Shown in pieces: positions 48,210-58,111 of a DNA stretch of 64,000 nt. Within the stretch, counting starts at the first letter, position 1, and every line of letters starts with the position of its first letter. Origin of the DNA: Branchiostoma floridae (taxonomy: Eukaryota > Chordata > Leptocardii > Amphioxiformes > Branchiostomatidae); assembly GCF_000003815.2 (NCBI RefSeq), contig NC_049991.1, forward strand, positions 1,473,718 through 1,537,717, read 5' to 3'. A model generated the notes under the pieces. It searched no databases and was not told the DNA's origin. It saw only the letters and a list, made by a program, of their open reading frames with translations. The translations under genes and the position numbers were made by a program.

Positions 48210-50419
48210 AGTGACACACACACACACACACAAATACACACACACACAAATACATTGAGTGACACACACACACACAAATACACACACACACACAAATACA
48301 CACACACACACACATACACACACCTTCTAGGTGGAGGTACAGAAAAAAGTGGTCAAGTTCAACGAAGGTACATACACAAAACAAACATACTAGTTAACAG
48401 TAAAACAAACTATTTGAACTTTATGAAGGAATCCCAAGAGGTTTCTTAAACAGCCCCTTGAGGATGTTTGGGGACTGACAAGTGGACATGTCCTGACAAC
48501 TGGGTGCAGCTGGAAGCCATGTGTAGTGTTTGTAGTGGGGATGGGTGTGTCAGTCTGTGTGGGTTGGCCTTCCACAGTTGTTAACCTTTGACATTATGAT
48601 ACACACGCCAGGAATTTCTGGACAGCATGCCAACAATCTTTCTTCAGGTTTTAAAACACGGTGGACCGTTACGGGATGACTCAATAACAACGGATAAAAT
48701 TCAACATTCAAAAAAACTTAATTTTGCCCTCAAGCTAAACGAACTTGTAAATTGCAGTGATCGAATACTACCAACTCTTTTCGAGACCAAATCATTTGAC
48801 CAAACATCCCTCAAGCTCACATTTAACTTGAGTTTGTGGACATAGAATTGAAGGTCAAGATTTGCAATTTTGTATGCACATCTTACTCAGTATTCACATT
48901 ACACAATTTACAGAGAAAATGTAACTTGCTTAGGGCGTCAGCTAACTCATGGTTGGATCTCTGGACTATTTCCTCTGTACTACTGACCTAATCATAGTGG
49001 ACACAAGGCAGACTTGTGATGCCTCTTTGCTTATCTATTCCCTGCCCATTATCTAATTGCAGCTTCCCTGAGGAGAACATTTAGCTGCAGCACCTGTATA
49101 AATGGGCATGTCATTATTTGTGTGCCTCCTGGGACTGGTAAGGGGACGCTACAGACAAGCTTACCTCCTAGTACACAAACAGGTTTGACAACATGCCTCA
49201 AATATTCTAATTTCTGTACACAAAAAATTCCTCTATCAGAGATTTTAACCTCCTTGCTAAGACATAGATCTGTCCAATTATAATTCTTCCGCAAGTTGAT
49301 ACATGTCACTATCTCTAGGTCATGAACGCCACTATCTTTTATACAGGCTACTACTATTACAGTATTAGCCTGTTAGACCCCTAGAGGTTTTGCCAGATAT
49401 AGCCATGATGACATTGCTGACATATGTCACAGGAAGAGGCGTTATTTAAGGGAAGGCCTTCACCATGGCTGACCTCTAGACGGTTTAGTACACTGAGAAC
49501 TTGAAATGACAACACAAAATGACACAGAAGTGATCCCAAAACTGGTTCAAATGAAGTTCCTGTGTTTAAATGGCTGATGATACCCTAAGGCATTCCGATA
49601 TAGCGTGGTGGACAATAACCACAGCTAGCATTTTCTCACATCTGTTGTACTTAATGATACACATTGACTGGATAAACAATGCTGTACAAATAGTGTTGAG
49701 TGGAGGGTTTGTAAATGCCTTCAGTTGACTGTATCACATGTTACCAACACTGTGACCAGAAAGAAGAGAGGTCGGGAGTGAGGTGTAGCTGTAGCATTAT
49801 GCAAACCAGGCAACCACAGAAGGCGTGCATGGCTTGTGGCCATTCTACACAGGCATGCAAGACTCAAGGGATTAAGCACATATGTTGAAAAGGAATAGGC
49901 TTCAATAGCAAATTTGCAAAGAGCTACATCAGGTCTGTTTATACTATAGATGTAGGTCCATGCCAATATCACAATCCTTAGGATCTAGTCTTACCAGTTC
50001 TGAGACTCGGAGGTCATAGTAGAAGTGGTGATGACTGTTGTGGACGTTTTGACAACAGACACACTCTCCTTGGATGCCGCCCTCCCACCCTGAAGACTCA
50101 AACCGGCACTCTTCCTGGATCCCGAACCACCACTCCTGGTGCTCCGGTTAGAACCACTGCGAGCCGTGACATCTCCTAGTATTACAACTCCTCCTTGAGA
50201 AGAACTCTGTGTAAAACTGGCCTCGTAGGACGAGCTTGTGTTCTTCACGTTTTGCTGGTCCTCATAGCTGGTGTTGAGAGAAGTGTTCTTGGAGGAAGAG
50301 CTGGATCCGTAGCCACTGCTGCCCTGGCTGATTCTCTGTCGCGTACGGCCTGGCGAGTAGATGACTCCACTCCGAGTCCTGGACCTGCCAGTGGTCTCCA
50401 CAACACTTTCACTTGCCAT
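20175..50419 (-). CDS. SUN-domain inner nuclear membrane protein (SUN1/SUN2 type), LINC complex
   Basis: About 1,162 aa; human SUN2 is 717. Coding exons, minus strand: 50419-49995, 46648-46577, 45937-45233, 43948-43901, 37130-37068, 35969-35811, 35242-35046, (34101-34072 optional), 33453-33316, 32251-32158, 29815-29700, 29229-29111, 28360-28219, 26790-26576, 25931-25888, 25348-25189, 24682-24467, 23802-23718, 23610-23495, 20964-20797, 20632-20540 and 20288-20175. All phases agree. An in-frame TAA directly precedes the ATG, fixing the start. Residues 1-440 are Ser/Thr/Gly-rich and low in complexity. Hydrophobic segments follow at about 604-633, 658-672 and 674-703, then a coiled-coil luminal region (about 720-970). 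The SUN domain (about 985-1160) has GIPLWYK, QPDVHPGNCWAF, SAPKDF and YTCIYRFRVHG. Cys1008, Cys1046 and Cys1150 have the same spacings (38 and 104) as human SUN2 Cys563/601/705. The family spans the inner nuclear membrane and binds KASH proteins. Orthology to SUN1 versus SUN2 cannot be settled; it may precede the split. Confidence 0.93.
21100..22970. repeat. CpG-dense block with diverged internal duplications
   Basis: It lies in the SUN intron between exons 23495 and 20964. A 21-bp identity (CGGCATTTGCATTACGCCCT plus C) occurs at about 21430 and 22440, each followed 85-92 bp later by TCCTGTTGGTTTGAAAT. A second pair, TTGACGCCCG...GTCATGGAACG, is at about 22160-22190 and 22740-22765. CTCGCG...AAAAAAGCCT also recurs (about 21860 and 22782). 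The CpG content is much higher than in flanking introns. Its nature is not recognised: possibly an old transposon, possibly a CpG-island regulatory block. Short open frames here look non-coding. Confidence 0.55.
23089..23405. mobile_element. CAGGGCTCGAAAT-end MITE with 5-bp TSD (ACTTG)
   Basis: The ends are CAGGGCTCGAAAT and ATTTTGAGCCCTG; ACTTG flanks it at 23084-23088 and 23406-23410. The interior repeats the palindromic word GGGTGCACCC several times. Its ends are related to those of 8531-8971 and 13968-14340. Confidence 0.82.
24087..24424. mobile_element. CAGGGTTGGACAAGT-end MITE with 5-bp TSD (GACAT)
   Basis: CAGGGTTGGACAAGT at the left is the exact complement of ACTTGTCCAACCCTG at the right. 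GACAT flanks it at 24082-24086 and 24425-24429. It lies in the SUN intron next to exon 24467, ending 43 bp from the donor. Confidence 0.87.
26008..26530. mobile_element. TTAA-TSD MITE (piggyBac/Kolobok-like ends)
   Basis: TTAA at 26004-26007 and 26531-26534 bounds inverted ends AGGGGCAATCCACTCC / GGAGTGGAATGCCCCT (one mismatch). TTAA targeting is typical of piggyBac and Kolobok elements. It lies in a SUN intron and ends about 45 bp from exon 26576. Confidence 0.8.
27841..28080 (+). mobile_element. tRNA-derived SINE, copy 1
   Basis: The head contains a B-box-like GTTCGAGTCCC (about 27901) with an A-box-like stretch about 50 bp upstream. The body (GGAAAGACACTTAACACTAA, then CTCACTTCACTCAGGTG, then GTACCTAGCTT) is shared with the reverse-oriented copy at 35500-35697. 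The ends are approximate. Confidence 0.65.
30441..30760 (-). promoter_or_regulatory. Candidate alternative promoter and 5' exon for a short SUN transcript
   Basis: On the minus strand, GAGGACAA|GTAAGTATC is a consensus donor at about 30441. Upstream of it (30550-30760) are three CCAAT boxes on the minus strand (plus-strand ATTGG at about 30558, 30608, 30683), an E-box/CRE-like GCACGTGACGT and a CpG-rich stretch. Splicing to exon 29815-29700 would leave the first in-frame Met within that exon, giving a protein with one or two hydrophobic segments plus the SUN domain. The whole region lies inside the 30012-31827 transposon, so a chance resemblance is possible. Confidence 0.25.
31734..31805. repeat. 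36-bp tandem duplication
   Basis: Two near-identical 36-bp units start CGTTACGCCCCTCCAAAATA at 31734 and 31770, at the 3' end of the 1.8-kb transposon. Confidence 0.85.
32485..32689. mobile_element. Candidate MITE, CAGGGCTGTC / GACAGCCCTG ends
   Basis: There are 10-bp perfect inverted ends; possible diverged 8-bp TSD CAAGAAAC / CAAGATAT (5 of 8). It is in a SUN intron. Confidence 0.5.
33475..33559. repeat. 44-bp tandem duplication
   Basis: TTGTCACGAACATGCA followed by ATAAGCTAATGT and CAACAACTTCA occurs at 33475 and 33519 with few differences. It is immediately upstream of SUN exon 33453-33316. Confidence 0.8.
34072..34101 (-). other. Probable 30-nt cassette microexon of the SUN gene
   Basis: Minus strand: GATACAG|GGCTTG...TCATCTG|GTGAGC. 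It is 30 nt, phase 1 on both sides, and would insert GLDEDEEGSS between LSKLY and ESESV without changing the frame. The acidic Ser-rich content matches the neighbouring exons. Being symmetric and short, it is likely to be alternatively spliced. Confidence 0.65.
34208..34558. repeat. Tandem duplication, period 187 bp
   Basis: 34208-34368 and 34395-34558 are about 90% alike, starting GTACTGTAATAATAGTGTAA and ending CTAGATAGTCCCTGAC. They are separated by 26 bp. Confidence 0.88.
34645..34997. mobile_element. hAT-like MITE, TAGCCAGC-end family, perfect 8-bp TSD
   Basis: CAGGGATCTAGCCAGC at the left pairs with GCTGGCTAGAGCCCTG at the right. GTACCTTG flanks it at 34637-34644 and 34998-35005. CCGTCA/TGACGG words repeat near both ends. 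It stops 48 bp from SUN exon 35046. Confidence 0.88.
35500..35697 (-). mobile_element. tRNA-derived SINE, copy 2
   Basis: On the minus strand the head has a good A-box (TGGCGTAATCGGCAGCGC, about 35687-35670) and B-box (GGTCCCGAGTTTGAACC, about 35650-35634). The body has CTCACTTCACTCAGGTA and GTACCTAGCTTTGG, as in 27841-28080. Confidence 0.72.
39282..39420 (-). promoter_or_regulatory. Candidate alternative first exon/promoter of the SUN gene (MKLKCF...)
   Basis: On the minus strand ATG at 39298 is followed by AAGCTGAAATGTTT|GTAAGTTAG (donor at 39281-39280). The exon would end in phase 2 and join exon 37130-37068 in frame, giving MKLKCF-SSISVSGKDV and skipping the 417-residue Ser-rich start. 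The sequence upstream (39370-39480) is CpG-rich with AAAATGGCGCCG, a YY1-like initiator word. Phase agreement alone has a one-in-three chance of arising randomly. Confidence 0.3.
40288..41594 (+). repeat. Seven perfect dispersed copies of an 18-bp motif
   Basis: TGTAGCGTCCGTACCCCC occurs at 40288, 40444, 40462, 40483, 40826, 41204 and 41577, all on the plus strand and all identical. Copies 2 and 3 abut and copy 4 follows after 3 bp; the last intervals are 343, 378 and 373 bp. The sequence between copies is AT-rich and shows no mutual similarity. It lies in the 6.8-kb SUN intron between exons 43901 and 37130. Confidence 0.95.
41600..43720. other. SUN intron, no further feature recognised
   Basis: AT-rich intron sequence without a recognisable exon, TIR pair or RNA gene. 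Confidence 0.4.
46291..46560. mobile_element. MITE with about 35-bp inverted ends
   Basis: TAAGGCCTAGGAAAAATTGT, then TGTGTTTCCTGTTTC, at the left is inverted at 46508-46542 (GAAACAGGAAACACAAC, then ATTTTTTCCTAAGCC). The right end has an extra copy of CCTAAGCCTAAG up to 46560. It is 17 bp from SUN exon 46577. Confidence 0.65.
48132..48324. repeat. CA microsatellite with interspersed GTGA and AAT
   Basis: Nearly 190 bp of (CA)n broken by CAGTGACA and CAAATACA units. Long Cys/Val frames on the minus strand are artefacts of this repeat. Confidence 0.95.
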
Positions 50420-51898
50420 TTAGAAAGGGAAAGTCCTTGTGCTAATCTGACAGCAAACACTAGTGCTATAGACAGATTATAGTACTCCACAGGATGTCTC
50501 CTTTACTTCTTACAGAAAGGTAAGGAGAAATTGTAAGAGAGTGACGCTTGTGCAGCGTGACAGAGCAGAGCTGTCTGCACAATGGGGGTCACCAGAAGGG
50601 ACGCCACCAGACAAACAAACCCAGCACTGCCTCAGGCATGGGGCTGGCTGACATTTGCATACATAATAGGACATGGCCCAGGCAGCCTCTGTTTCACCCA
50701 GCTGTCAATCACAAGACAGAGCCACACCCACCAAGGAGAGACCATGTGACAACCCGTCCCATGTAAACACAGGAGCTGTAAGGGGTGTCCTTGCTGCTAG
50801 AAGAAATAATATTGACATTTGTCTGATTAAAGTGGCCAGGAGGCTTGGTAAAATATGTCCTCTGTATGTCCTTATCTACATTTATTGCATGACACACGAA
50901 GAAGGACAATGACTGTCTGAATTATTTATACATTTATGTATTTGCATGTGAAGCTCAGTTATTACAACAAGCTTTTCCATGTTAAAGCAACTTGATTATC
51001 ACCAAACAATACAGAAACTGCACTGATATCCTACAAGGTGGTAATATGTTGTTTTTGCACAATATGGGCCATTGCTGAAGCCATACAATTGCCATTGTGT
51101 GAATGTTTACACCTGTGGTGTGTATAAGTAGTGGGGAGAGTGTGTGTCCAGACAGTGACAATAGATCTAAACATCAATTGTTTGAACAATAGACTGAGCA
51201 GCAACTAAAATTAGCACAAAGCAAACCTATTCATTCCTCCATTCAGAATGCTTTTAGTTCTCTGAAGTACCGTTCTTCCAAGGCAGGCTCTCCAAGGAGC
51301 CCCAGTTTCAACTTTTTGTGCTGTAGGTCCATAAAACAGCCTTATCGCCATGTTATCAAAATAAATATTCCTTTAATAACTATACTTGGTGAGATTTAAA
51401 TCTGTGACAAAATAAGACATGGCTGCAAAGAGTCTTTCTTAATTTTGCCCACTTCTATCAAAAGAAAAATGCCTAATTCTAAAGTAATTGGGACTTTTCA
51501 CAGATTCAAATCGCTATGGTCTGGATTTGTAAACCTTGAAATGCGGGATCAACACGGACCATTTCTTGTATGACCGACATAACCTTGGCTAAATCAATAA
51601 TATATTTACAACACATCTATATTTATCAGCGGGTGTTTGACCAATACTCAAGACTAGAATATATGACAGTTTACGTAACTTTACTTGTCGCAAAATAAAA
51701 ATCGTCGCTAAAATTTATCTCCAGCACAGGGCGGCCATCTTGAAAATTCCTATCTAGTTTATTTGTGAATTAACGAACATAAATGATAAAGATATTGTAG
51801 CACACTTTATCGGACAGCATTCACAGCTTATCCAAATCTCTTTTTGGTTGTACAATTGCTCATTATTTAGTTTTGACAAAAACAGAACGTGTTCTTAC

Positions 51899-52200
51899 CT
51901 TCAAAAAATAACTGCACGTCTTCCCTCTCCACTCCCCGGTATCGAATGTTTTTCACCCTGTAGAAGCCTTTTCCCTCCTAAAAACCGTTCAAATGTACGA
52001 TAAACACCCTGTAGATTTAGTTCTTTAGTTTTCAACTCAGGATTAAGCCATTTTTGGATGAAATTTGACAGAAGAATCTTCGGTTATTGCGAGAGTCGCT
52101 ATGTGCTGCGACAGGAAAACGTCAAACATGGCGCGCTTCCAACTTTCCAAAATTCGTCTGCACCGGCCGTGTGCTCACTTCCGGTGCTATCATTCCGCTG
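51899..52200 (-). promoter_or_regulatory. Probable 5'UTR exon and promoter of the SUN gene
   Basis: On the minus strand a consensus donor TTTTTTGAAG|GTAAGAAC ends at 51899. Upstream, 52120-52190 contains CpGs, an ETS site (CCGGAAGTG on the minus strand, about 52180) and a GGCGCGCCATG word. A non-coding first exon here would splice to the ATG exon, where GTTTGCTGTCAG offers an acceptor 40-odd bases before the start codon. Confidence 0.5.
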
Positions 52201-52591
52201 AAAATAGTTCCAACCCAACATGTCAATTTTTGACGCAAAATGATATTCCAACAATCATTATATCCCCAAATGCCACAAAGAAGCAATATTAGACAATTGT
52301 TGATGATAATTTCGATATGTGTCTGAAAGTTGAAAACGGAAGGCTTGGCGGATGTCTACAAAACAGCAACATTTCTTAGCCGGATGTGTACTCATGTCCT
52401 CTTGGCGGGAAATTTAAAAATACTAGAGGGAATCTCTGGACCATGACTTGAATAACTTGCTTTACAATAAGACTTTTTATTGACACATATCACTGAGAAA
52501 GTTCCTTAGCTACAAGAATTCGTCTGAATTCAATGTAAAGTTTTGTTGGGACCCCCACATGCAGACCCTCTTGTATCAAGGATTACTTATA

Positions 52592-53140
52592 AGGCCACAG
52601 CAAGTAAATTTTATAGATGACATCAGCGCGCGCATTAATTTTCGCCTGATTTCCGGGGGAAAAAAGAATTTTTTTCTTCTGCAGGGATGGTCAACATGAC
52701 GACAAAGTACCAAAATGAGCAATTTTGTTGTGTTGTAGCCTAATGCTTGTATTTGTAGAAGTGGCACTTGCAAGGTACCCATGGCCCAGGAATGTAACGT
52801 TAGTTTTAGAAAACAAACTTATTGGACAGTTGTAAAAGTAACACCAATATGGAAGCCATGAGTGTGGTTACCAACTGTTGGTGATGCCAGTCTACCACAC
52901 TAGTGTCACTTTTACCACACCAGTACATGTCTTGAATGGATGCCTTTTTGGCTCTTGCACTATGTTTTGTCCCTTTAATTGTTGTTAACGTTACAACATT
53001 CATCACAACTTTATGGTGCCTACTTTTGAAAATGTAGCCATCTTGTTTTTCTTTACCCATCTTGTTGTTTTTTTGCCCTATTGCACTATTTTTGCAGTCT
53101 GCAGAGGATGTCATCCATAAAATTTACTTGCTGTGGCCTA
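52592..53140. mobile_element. About 540-bp TIR element, copy 2 (reverse of copy 1)
   Basis: It starts AGGCCACAGCAAGTAAATTT and ends AAATTTACTTGCTGTGGCCT, perfect inverted ends. The interior is the reverse complement of 9170-9712 (GCGCGCATTAATTTTCGCC at the left, GTCTGCAGAGGATGTCATCC near the right). This copy has the better-preserved termini. Confidence 0.82.
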
Positions 53141-55938
53141 ACGTTAGCCTCCTTGCTTGTATCTAACAAAAACAACAATAAAGTATTGTCTCAATTGTTC
53201 TCATTTTAATAACAAACAACCTGTAGAGACAATGACATTCAATCATTTCATTTCATCTGTAGCTACTTTCCTGTTTAACAAAGATAACAGCACAACAACA
53301 GATGAAATACAAATTTAAGGACCATAATCAAATCATGTGAAATAATACAATATATTATCAAGAAAAATGAAGTATTCTTTTAATGTTAACTAAGATTTCA
53401 AAGTTTTATCTTGACCCGCAACGGATATATATGAATTCACATGTCAGTTCCAGTTCCGTCAGACTTTCCCTTACTTTTATTTACAGAACATTACTTGTCA
53501 AGACATTCTTTTAACATTCTGACACCTAATGTTACAAATCTTTCACACTTTGAAATGCAAACTGGAAATGATTGCATTTCTGTATCAATCTTTAAACAAA
53601 AAAGTCACAGTCGGGCCCCAAGTGTCGGCCACCTTAGCACACATCATTCAGTACATCCCACGTCACACAGTCTGTTAACGTTAGCTATGCTTGTGCATTC
53701 TGTATGCAATCTCATATTGCACTTCAAACATGTAACTGTTACTGAAGAAAATAATAACCAAACATAAAACGAAGTTGGCAAAAGAGCATCCCACTAATAC
53801 CTCCACCTAACTCTAGTTTCTTCCCTAATGGACCAAAGTATCAAAGCAAATATCAAAGGAGGAAAGGTAGACAAAAGAAAAGTCCTGATAGAAAAACTTA
53901 CTAATAGTTTTGAGACACTAACTGTGGCATACATGTGTTAGTGTTAGATCATAAGAGTTAGATTTGACTACCTGTTTATAGCATGGCTGAATTTTAAGCT
54001 AGTCATTTTCAAGTCCTTGACTTCAAAACAAACAAATTCTGCACCTAAGCTCAACATTGACAATATACAACTTCACAGAGAAAGACCGTTGCAAAATTTT
54101 TACATCTGAAAAATGTTCACACTCCACTTGGGTTTATGCAATTCCCTTCAACTTGGAAGCTATCAGTTTCAAACTTTCAGTATTAGCGTACCCACAGCCC
54201 CAAATCTACCACTGTTTACCTCTAGCAATATAATAGGATCAATGGATCTTCATTTATCCATGCTAACATTACTGTCATTGTCAATCAAGCTGGAGAGTTG
54301 TTACCTTCATAAGCAGTATCAATGCTAGTACATTTATACAGTAACAGGTACACTTTTTCAAATCAAGACTGTTATTAATTTGTCACCATAGCTAGCTCAG
54401 TACATCCATCTCAGTTTGTTTTACATTTTTCATTTGAATACACACAACTGCTCATATTCAGCACACCTTTCTTTACATCAAATGTCAACCATGTCAATGT
54501 AGATACCAGCACTCATTATTGGAACTCATTAATGTTATTGAGATTTCTTGTGAAATTCTAAGCAAGAAGCTTACCTATATTGGGCTTCTGCAAGAAAAGG
54601 AACAACAGCCAATCCAGTCAAATGCCAACAATGACCATATTGTACAGTATTATAACATCCATGCAGTCCCCCCTGGATCACTAGAAGTGTCTTAACATAC
54701 ACAGTCCTTCTGGCATCATTGTTCTTACAAAATACGAATCATATGACATAACTGTCCACAATCCACAATGGGAAATGCAGTCCAGTCCAGCTGGAAATCT
54801 TGTATACACATGTACAGGAAGGACCTGACCAAGATTCTATACACATAACTCCTAAGGATACACTACATGTACAGATTATTCCAAATTTACACCAATTTAT
54901 TTTGAATGGTTCTTGAACATTTTAATGTGAAAAAACATCGCAAGGGGTCATCAAAGTATAGGGCTGGCAATAAAACTTCAATATGATTGTACTTTCTCCA
55001 TAAAACTGAGTGCTTCAAGGCATAAACCTGGTACTCTTGCTTTTTACCTTCACCAGAATGGCAAGGTTATGTTTTAGGCGTGTGTGTGGTGGCGATTTTT
55101 GAGTGGTAGATAGCCCTTGGGACAGAGAGTAAGTGCTGTGGTTTGTGACCCCCTAGCGGCTTGTTTGGAACTGCAGGCATTTCCTTTCAAATTTAGGATG
55201 AGAAGAACTTATTTAATATTATGTTCCAATTCAGCAAGTTCTTTTTAAATTCGAGAACCAACAGATTAAATTGGTGTTGTCTTAACATGCTATGAACATG
55301 TTTCAACAAGTACATGGCACAAACAGACACTTGCTACAAGTCTCATGTATACAATCTCAGCACTACATATACATGTAGATTGTCTGTCCAGCAGACTGGA
55401 AGGGAAAGTAGATAGATACCATAGAGAGTTTGGAGATTACAGAATATGAGCTCAATCAAACAGTCTTGTCCCAATGTCTAAATTGTCCAAGTTGAAGCTC
55501 TAGGCTAAGACACATCAAATTATACACACTGTCTTAAAATCTTGGATATGTGTCGACTGGACTTTTAAATTTGCTATGTCATTTATATGTACTAGTAAAC
55601 ATCTATACATAATTCATTGGCTATTACCATAGGAGCACTGTCATACTCTTCAACATGTACATTCTACAAAGTGCAGCTTCACCTTATAACTACACATTAT
55701 CACTAATCCACGCACAAGGATCATCCCTACACAGATCAGCCCTATTGTACACAACGCCCATTTGACTTTGCTGTACATTGCTATGGCATATGGTTAGGAA
55801 TACTGTAAATGCATCTAAGTTTTCAGAGGTTTTCTTCATGTTCAAGATATTCACGAATTTAAACCATCACAAACAATTTTTTATCTGTCTTCTGCCTGCC
55901 TACATGCATGTCTAATCACTACATGTATGTATGTACGT
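53141..55938. other. Intergenic; no gene recognised
   Basis: AT-rich sequence between the SUN promoter and the 3' end of UBE3B. No exon chain, RNA gene or clear repeat was seen. Part may be distal UBE3B 3'UTR. Confidence 0.45.
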
Positions 55939-56351
55939 TAGGGCTGGGTATCGGTACAGCGTACCGGTACAAAAACATTTTTTCTTATTGGACCGGTCCA
56001 GAAAAAACGGACCTGAAAAAATTTAATAAGGTGGACCGGATGTTGGACCTATTAGAAAATTTACAGATTATTTTATCAGGCATTCACACGTTTTGGCGCT
56101 TGCAGGTGGAAGAAAATAACAAGAGTGAAGTAGAGTAGAGTTTATAGTAATTTCTACCAAGCTTTACAGCCAATCGTACAGTTGCAGTTAGTGTTGTAGG
56201 ATTTTAAAACGACAGTGTAAGTCTAATACTCCACCAAACAGATTTCTTTGTAGTGAAATGGACCATTGGTATGTGTCATACTGAATCAGGTCCAGGTTCA
56301 GGTCTGGACCTGGACCTGATCCTTTGAACCTGAACCGGACCTGGACCTGAA
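55939..56351. mobile_element. hAT-like MITE, second copy, right end missing
   Basis: It begins TAGGGCTGGGTATCGGTACA and follows 17211-17632 closely, including GGACCTGGACCTGATCCTTT, but ends without the right TIR. Confidence 0.8.
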
Positions 56352-57035
56352 CGTCCCTGTCTAAGCACTACATTGTACAGTATCATTGTACAGTATCATG
56401 ATGTATTAGAGACAACTGTTCTATCCGTCTGTAGCAACCTTGCTGAATTGCTAGTTCATGGTCTCCGACTGGCAGCCATGATGGTTCCAGTGCTTTACTG
56501 TAGCTGTGTGCCTATAGCGCTATCGTCAACTCAAAAGCACCAGAAATGCTCCATTTTCTTCTTACTGTACAATCAAATCATCCTGAAATTAACTGCATTT
56601 ACAGTATCACACATCCTTTAACCACATTATCTACATTTGGTGGGTATACAGATAAACCTCCCCCTTCTTCTAGCATCAATAGCAAGACCAAAGTTTTGTG
56701 TATGCTTAAATCAAGCATTGCAGCCAACAATGGCCTTGTAGTTCGTTGCTTTATTCCATAAATCAATAGTATCTTATAGAAAAGCCTTTGACACCACCCC
56801 GGCTCCAGAATAGTCAGCACATCTAAGACATAGACAAAAGTATAACTTTGGACCAATCAGAAACAATCTTATAGCAGAAAGCTGTAACACTTCTTTTGTC
56901 ATAATGAAGACAGTCTCTGATTGGCCACTGTCTGGAGGAGTATGCCCAGATATAGGTTATTTATACCAGGCTTTGTCAGTACAGCTTCTGGTCAGTCAAC
57001 AAAGATGACAGGACAATCACACTGCTTTTGATTGA

Positions 57036-57106
57036 TAGCCTGGGTGCCAGGCTACGGAAGCAACCAAGAGAGCACAGTAAAGCTAAGAAGGCTCGCACCC
57101 AGGCTA
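57036..57106. mobile_element. Short fold-back element, ends TAGCCTGGGTGC
   Basis: TAGCCTGGGTGC and GCACCCAGGCTA are inverted 71 bp apart. Its ends are similar to those of 4145-4253. Confidence 0.45.
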
Positions 57107-57812
57107 ATTGCCCAATTGCATGATGTCCTATCATGCAGAATACATCAAAAAGCATATCCTTCCCATGTACTGCGATGTAGAGAAAAATCCAGCATCACAA
57201 TTTCTGAAATAAATTTATCCTCACTAGGCTACCACTAGGCCCTTTGTTCCAATACAGCAGTGGATTTCCAGTTTCTAAAGCATTTTCATAGTTCAAAAAG
57301 TCATGACATTGATAATTGTGTACCAAAATTTGGCTAGCTATTTCAACAATGCATTTCTGATGTAACACATCTAGTATGCATACAATCTTAAAACAGATAA
57401 GACGTTTATTATTGGCCATACATGGATCATACCCTTGTTAACTGAATGTTTAAATCCCAGCAACTCACATGTACTAGGAGCTCTCCCTAGTGAACAAACC
57501 CAGAACTTCAATGTACATAATATGCAAAACACACGATTGGGACAGCTGGTAAAAACAATCAACCCACCCAACTAGGCACCAATAAATCAATCAGATACTT
57601 TGACAGAAACTTCTTTTACCTTCCCAAGGTGTCACTCGAGGTTAGAACAATTTTTTTTCTCAACACAGTACGATGTACATTGTAGCAATGTTGGCAAGGA
57701 CAATGCTGAAACGGTAGCAACACTGAGACACAATCTTGGACACAACTGGTAAAGAGGAGGGGGCATACACTAACCCCCCTCCCCCTCCTGTGCATGTGCA
57801 GTTGACAGCACC

Positions 57813-58061
57813 CAGGGTTGTAGCCAGCACCCGTCCTTCCGTCCTTTAAAGGAGTTTTACAGCTGGGGACGGAAAAAAATTTTGCCCATTCTGTCCTCTG
57901 TGAGCAAAATCTAACCCTCAAAATGCAGGAAATAGCATTTCAGGGGGTCTAGATTTCAAAATTTTCATTGGGAGCATGCCCCCAGAGCCCCTAGGAATGC
58001 TGCTCCAAAGCCATTCAAAATCGAGGGGACGGAAAATGATTTTGGGCTGGCTACAACCCTG
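57813..58061. mobile_element. hAT-like MITE, TAGCCAGC-end family
   Basis: CAGGGTTGTAGCCAGC pairs exactly with GCTGGCTACAACCCTG. Flanks ACAGCACC / GGAGCCCC match at 5 of 8. Interior as in 6758-7049 (GGGGGTCTAGATTTCAAAAT, then GGGAGCATGCCCCC). It is 50 bp past the UBE3B stop codon and therefore probably in its 3'UTR. Confidence 0.75.
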
Positions 58062-58111
58062 GGAGCCCCCCTATAACACCCTACAGCTAGTCTAATCCCC
58101 CCTCAACAGCC

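Noticed and set aside
48048-48384. Long minus-strand frames rich in Cys and Val
   Set aside because: They are translations of the (CA)n microsatellite in three frames and have no other coding signal.
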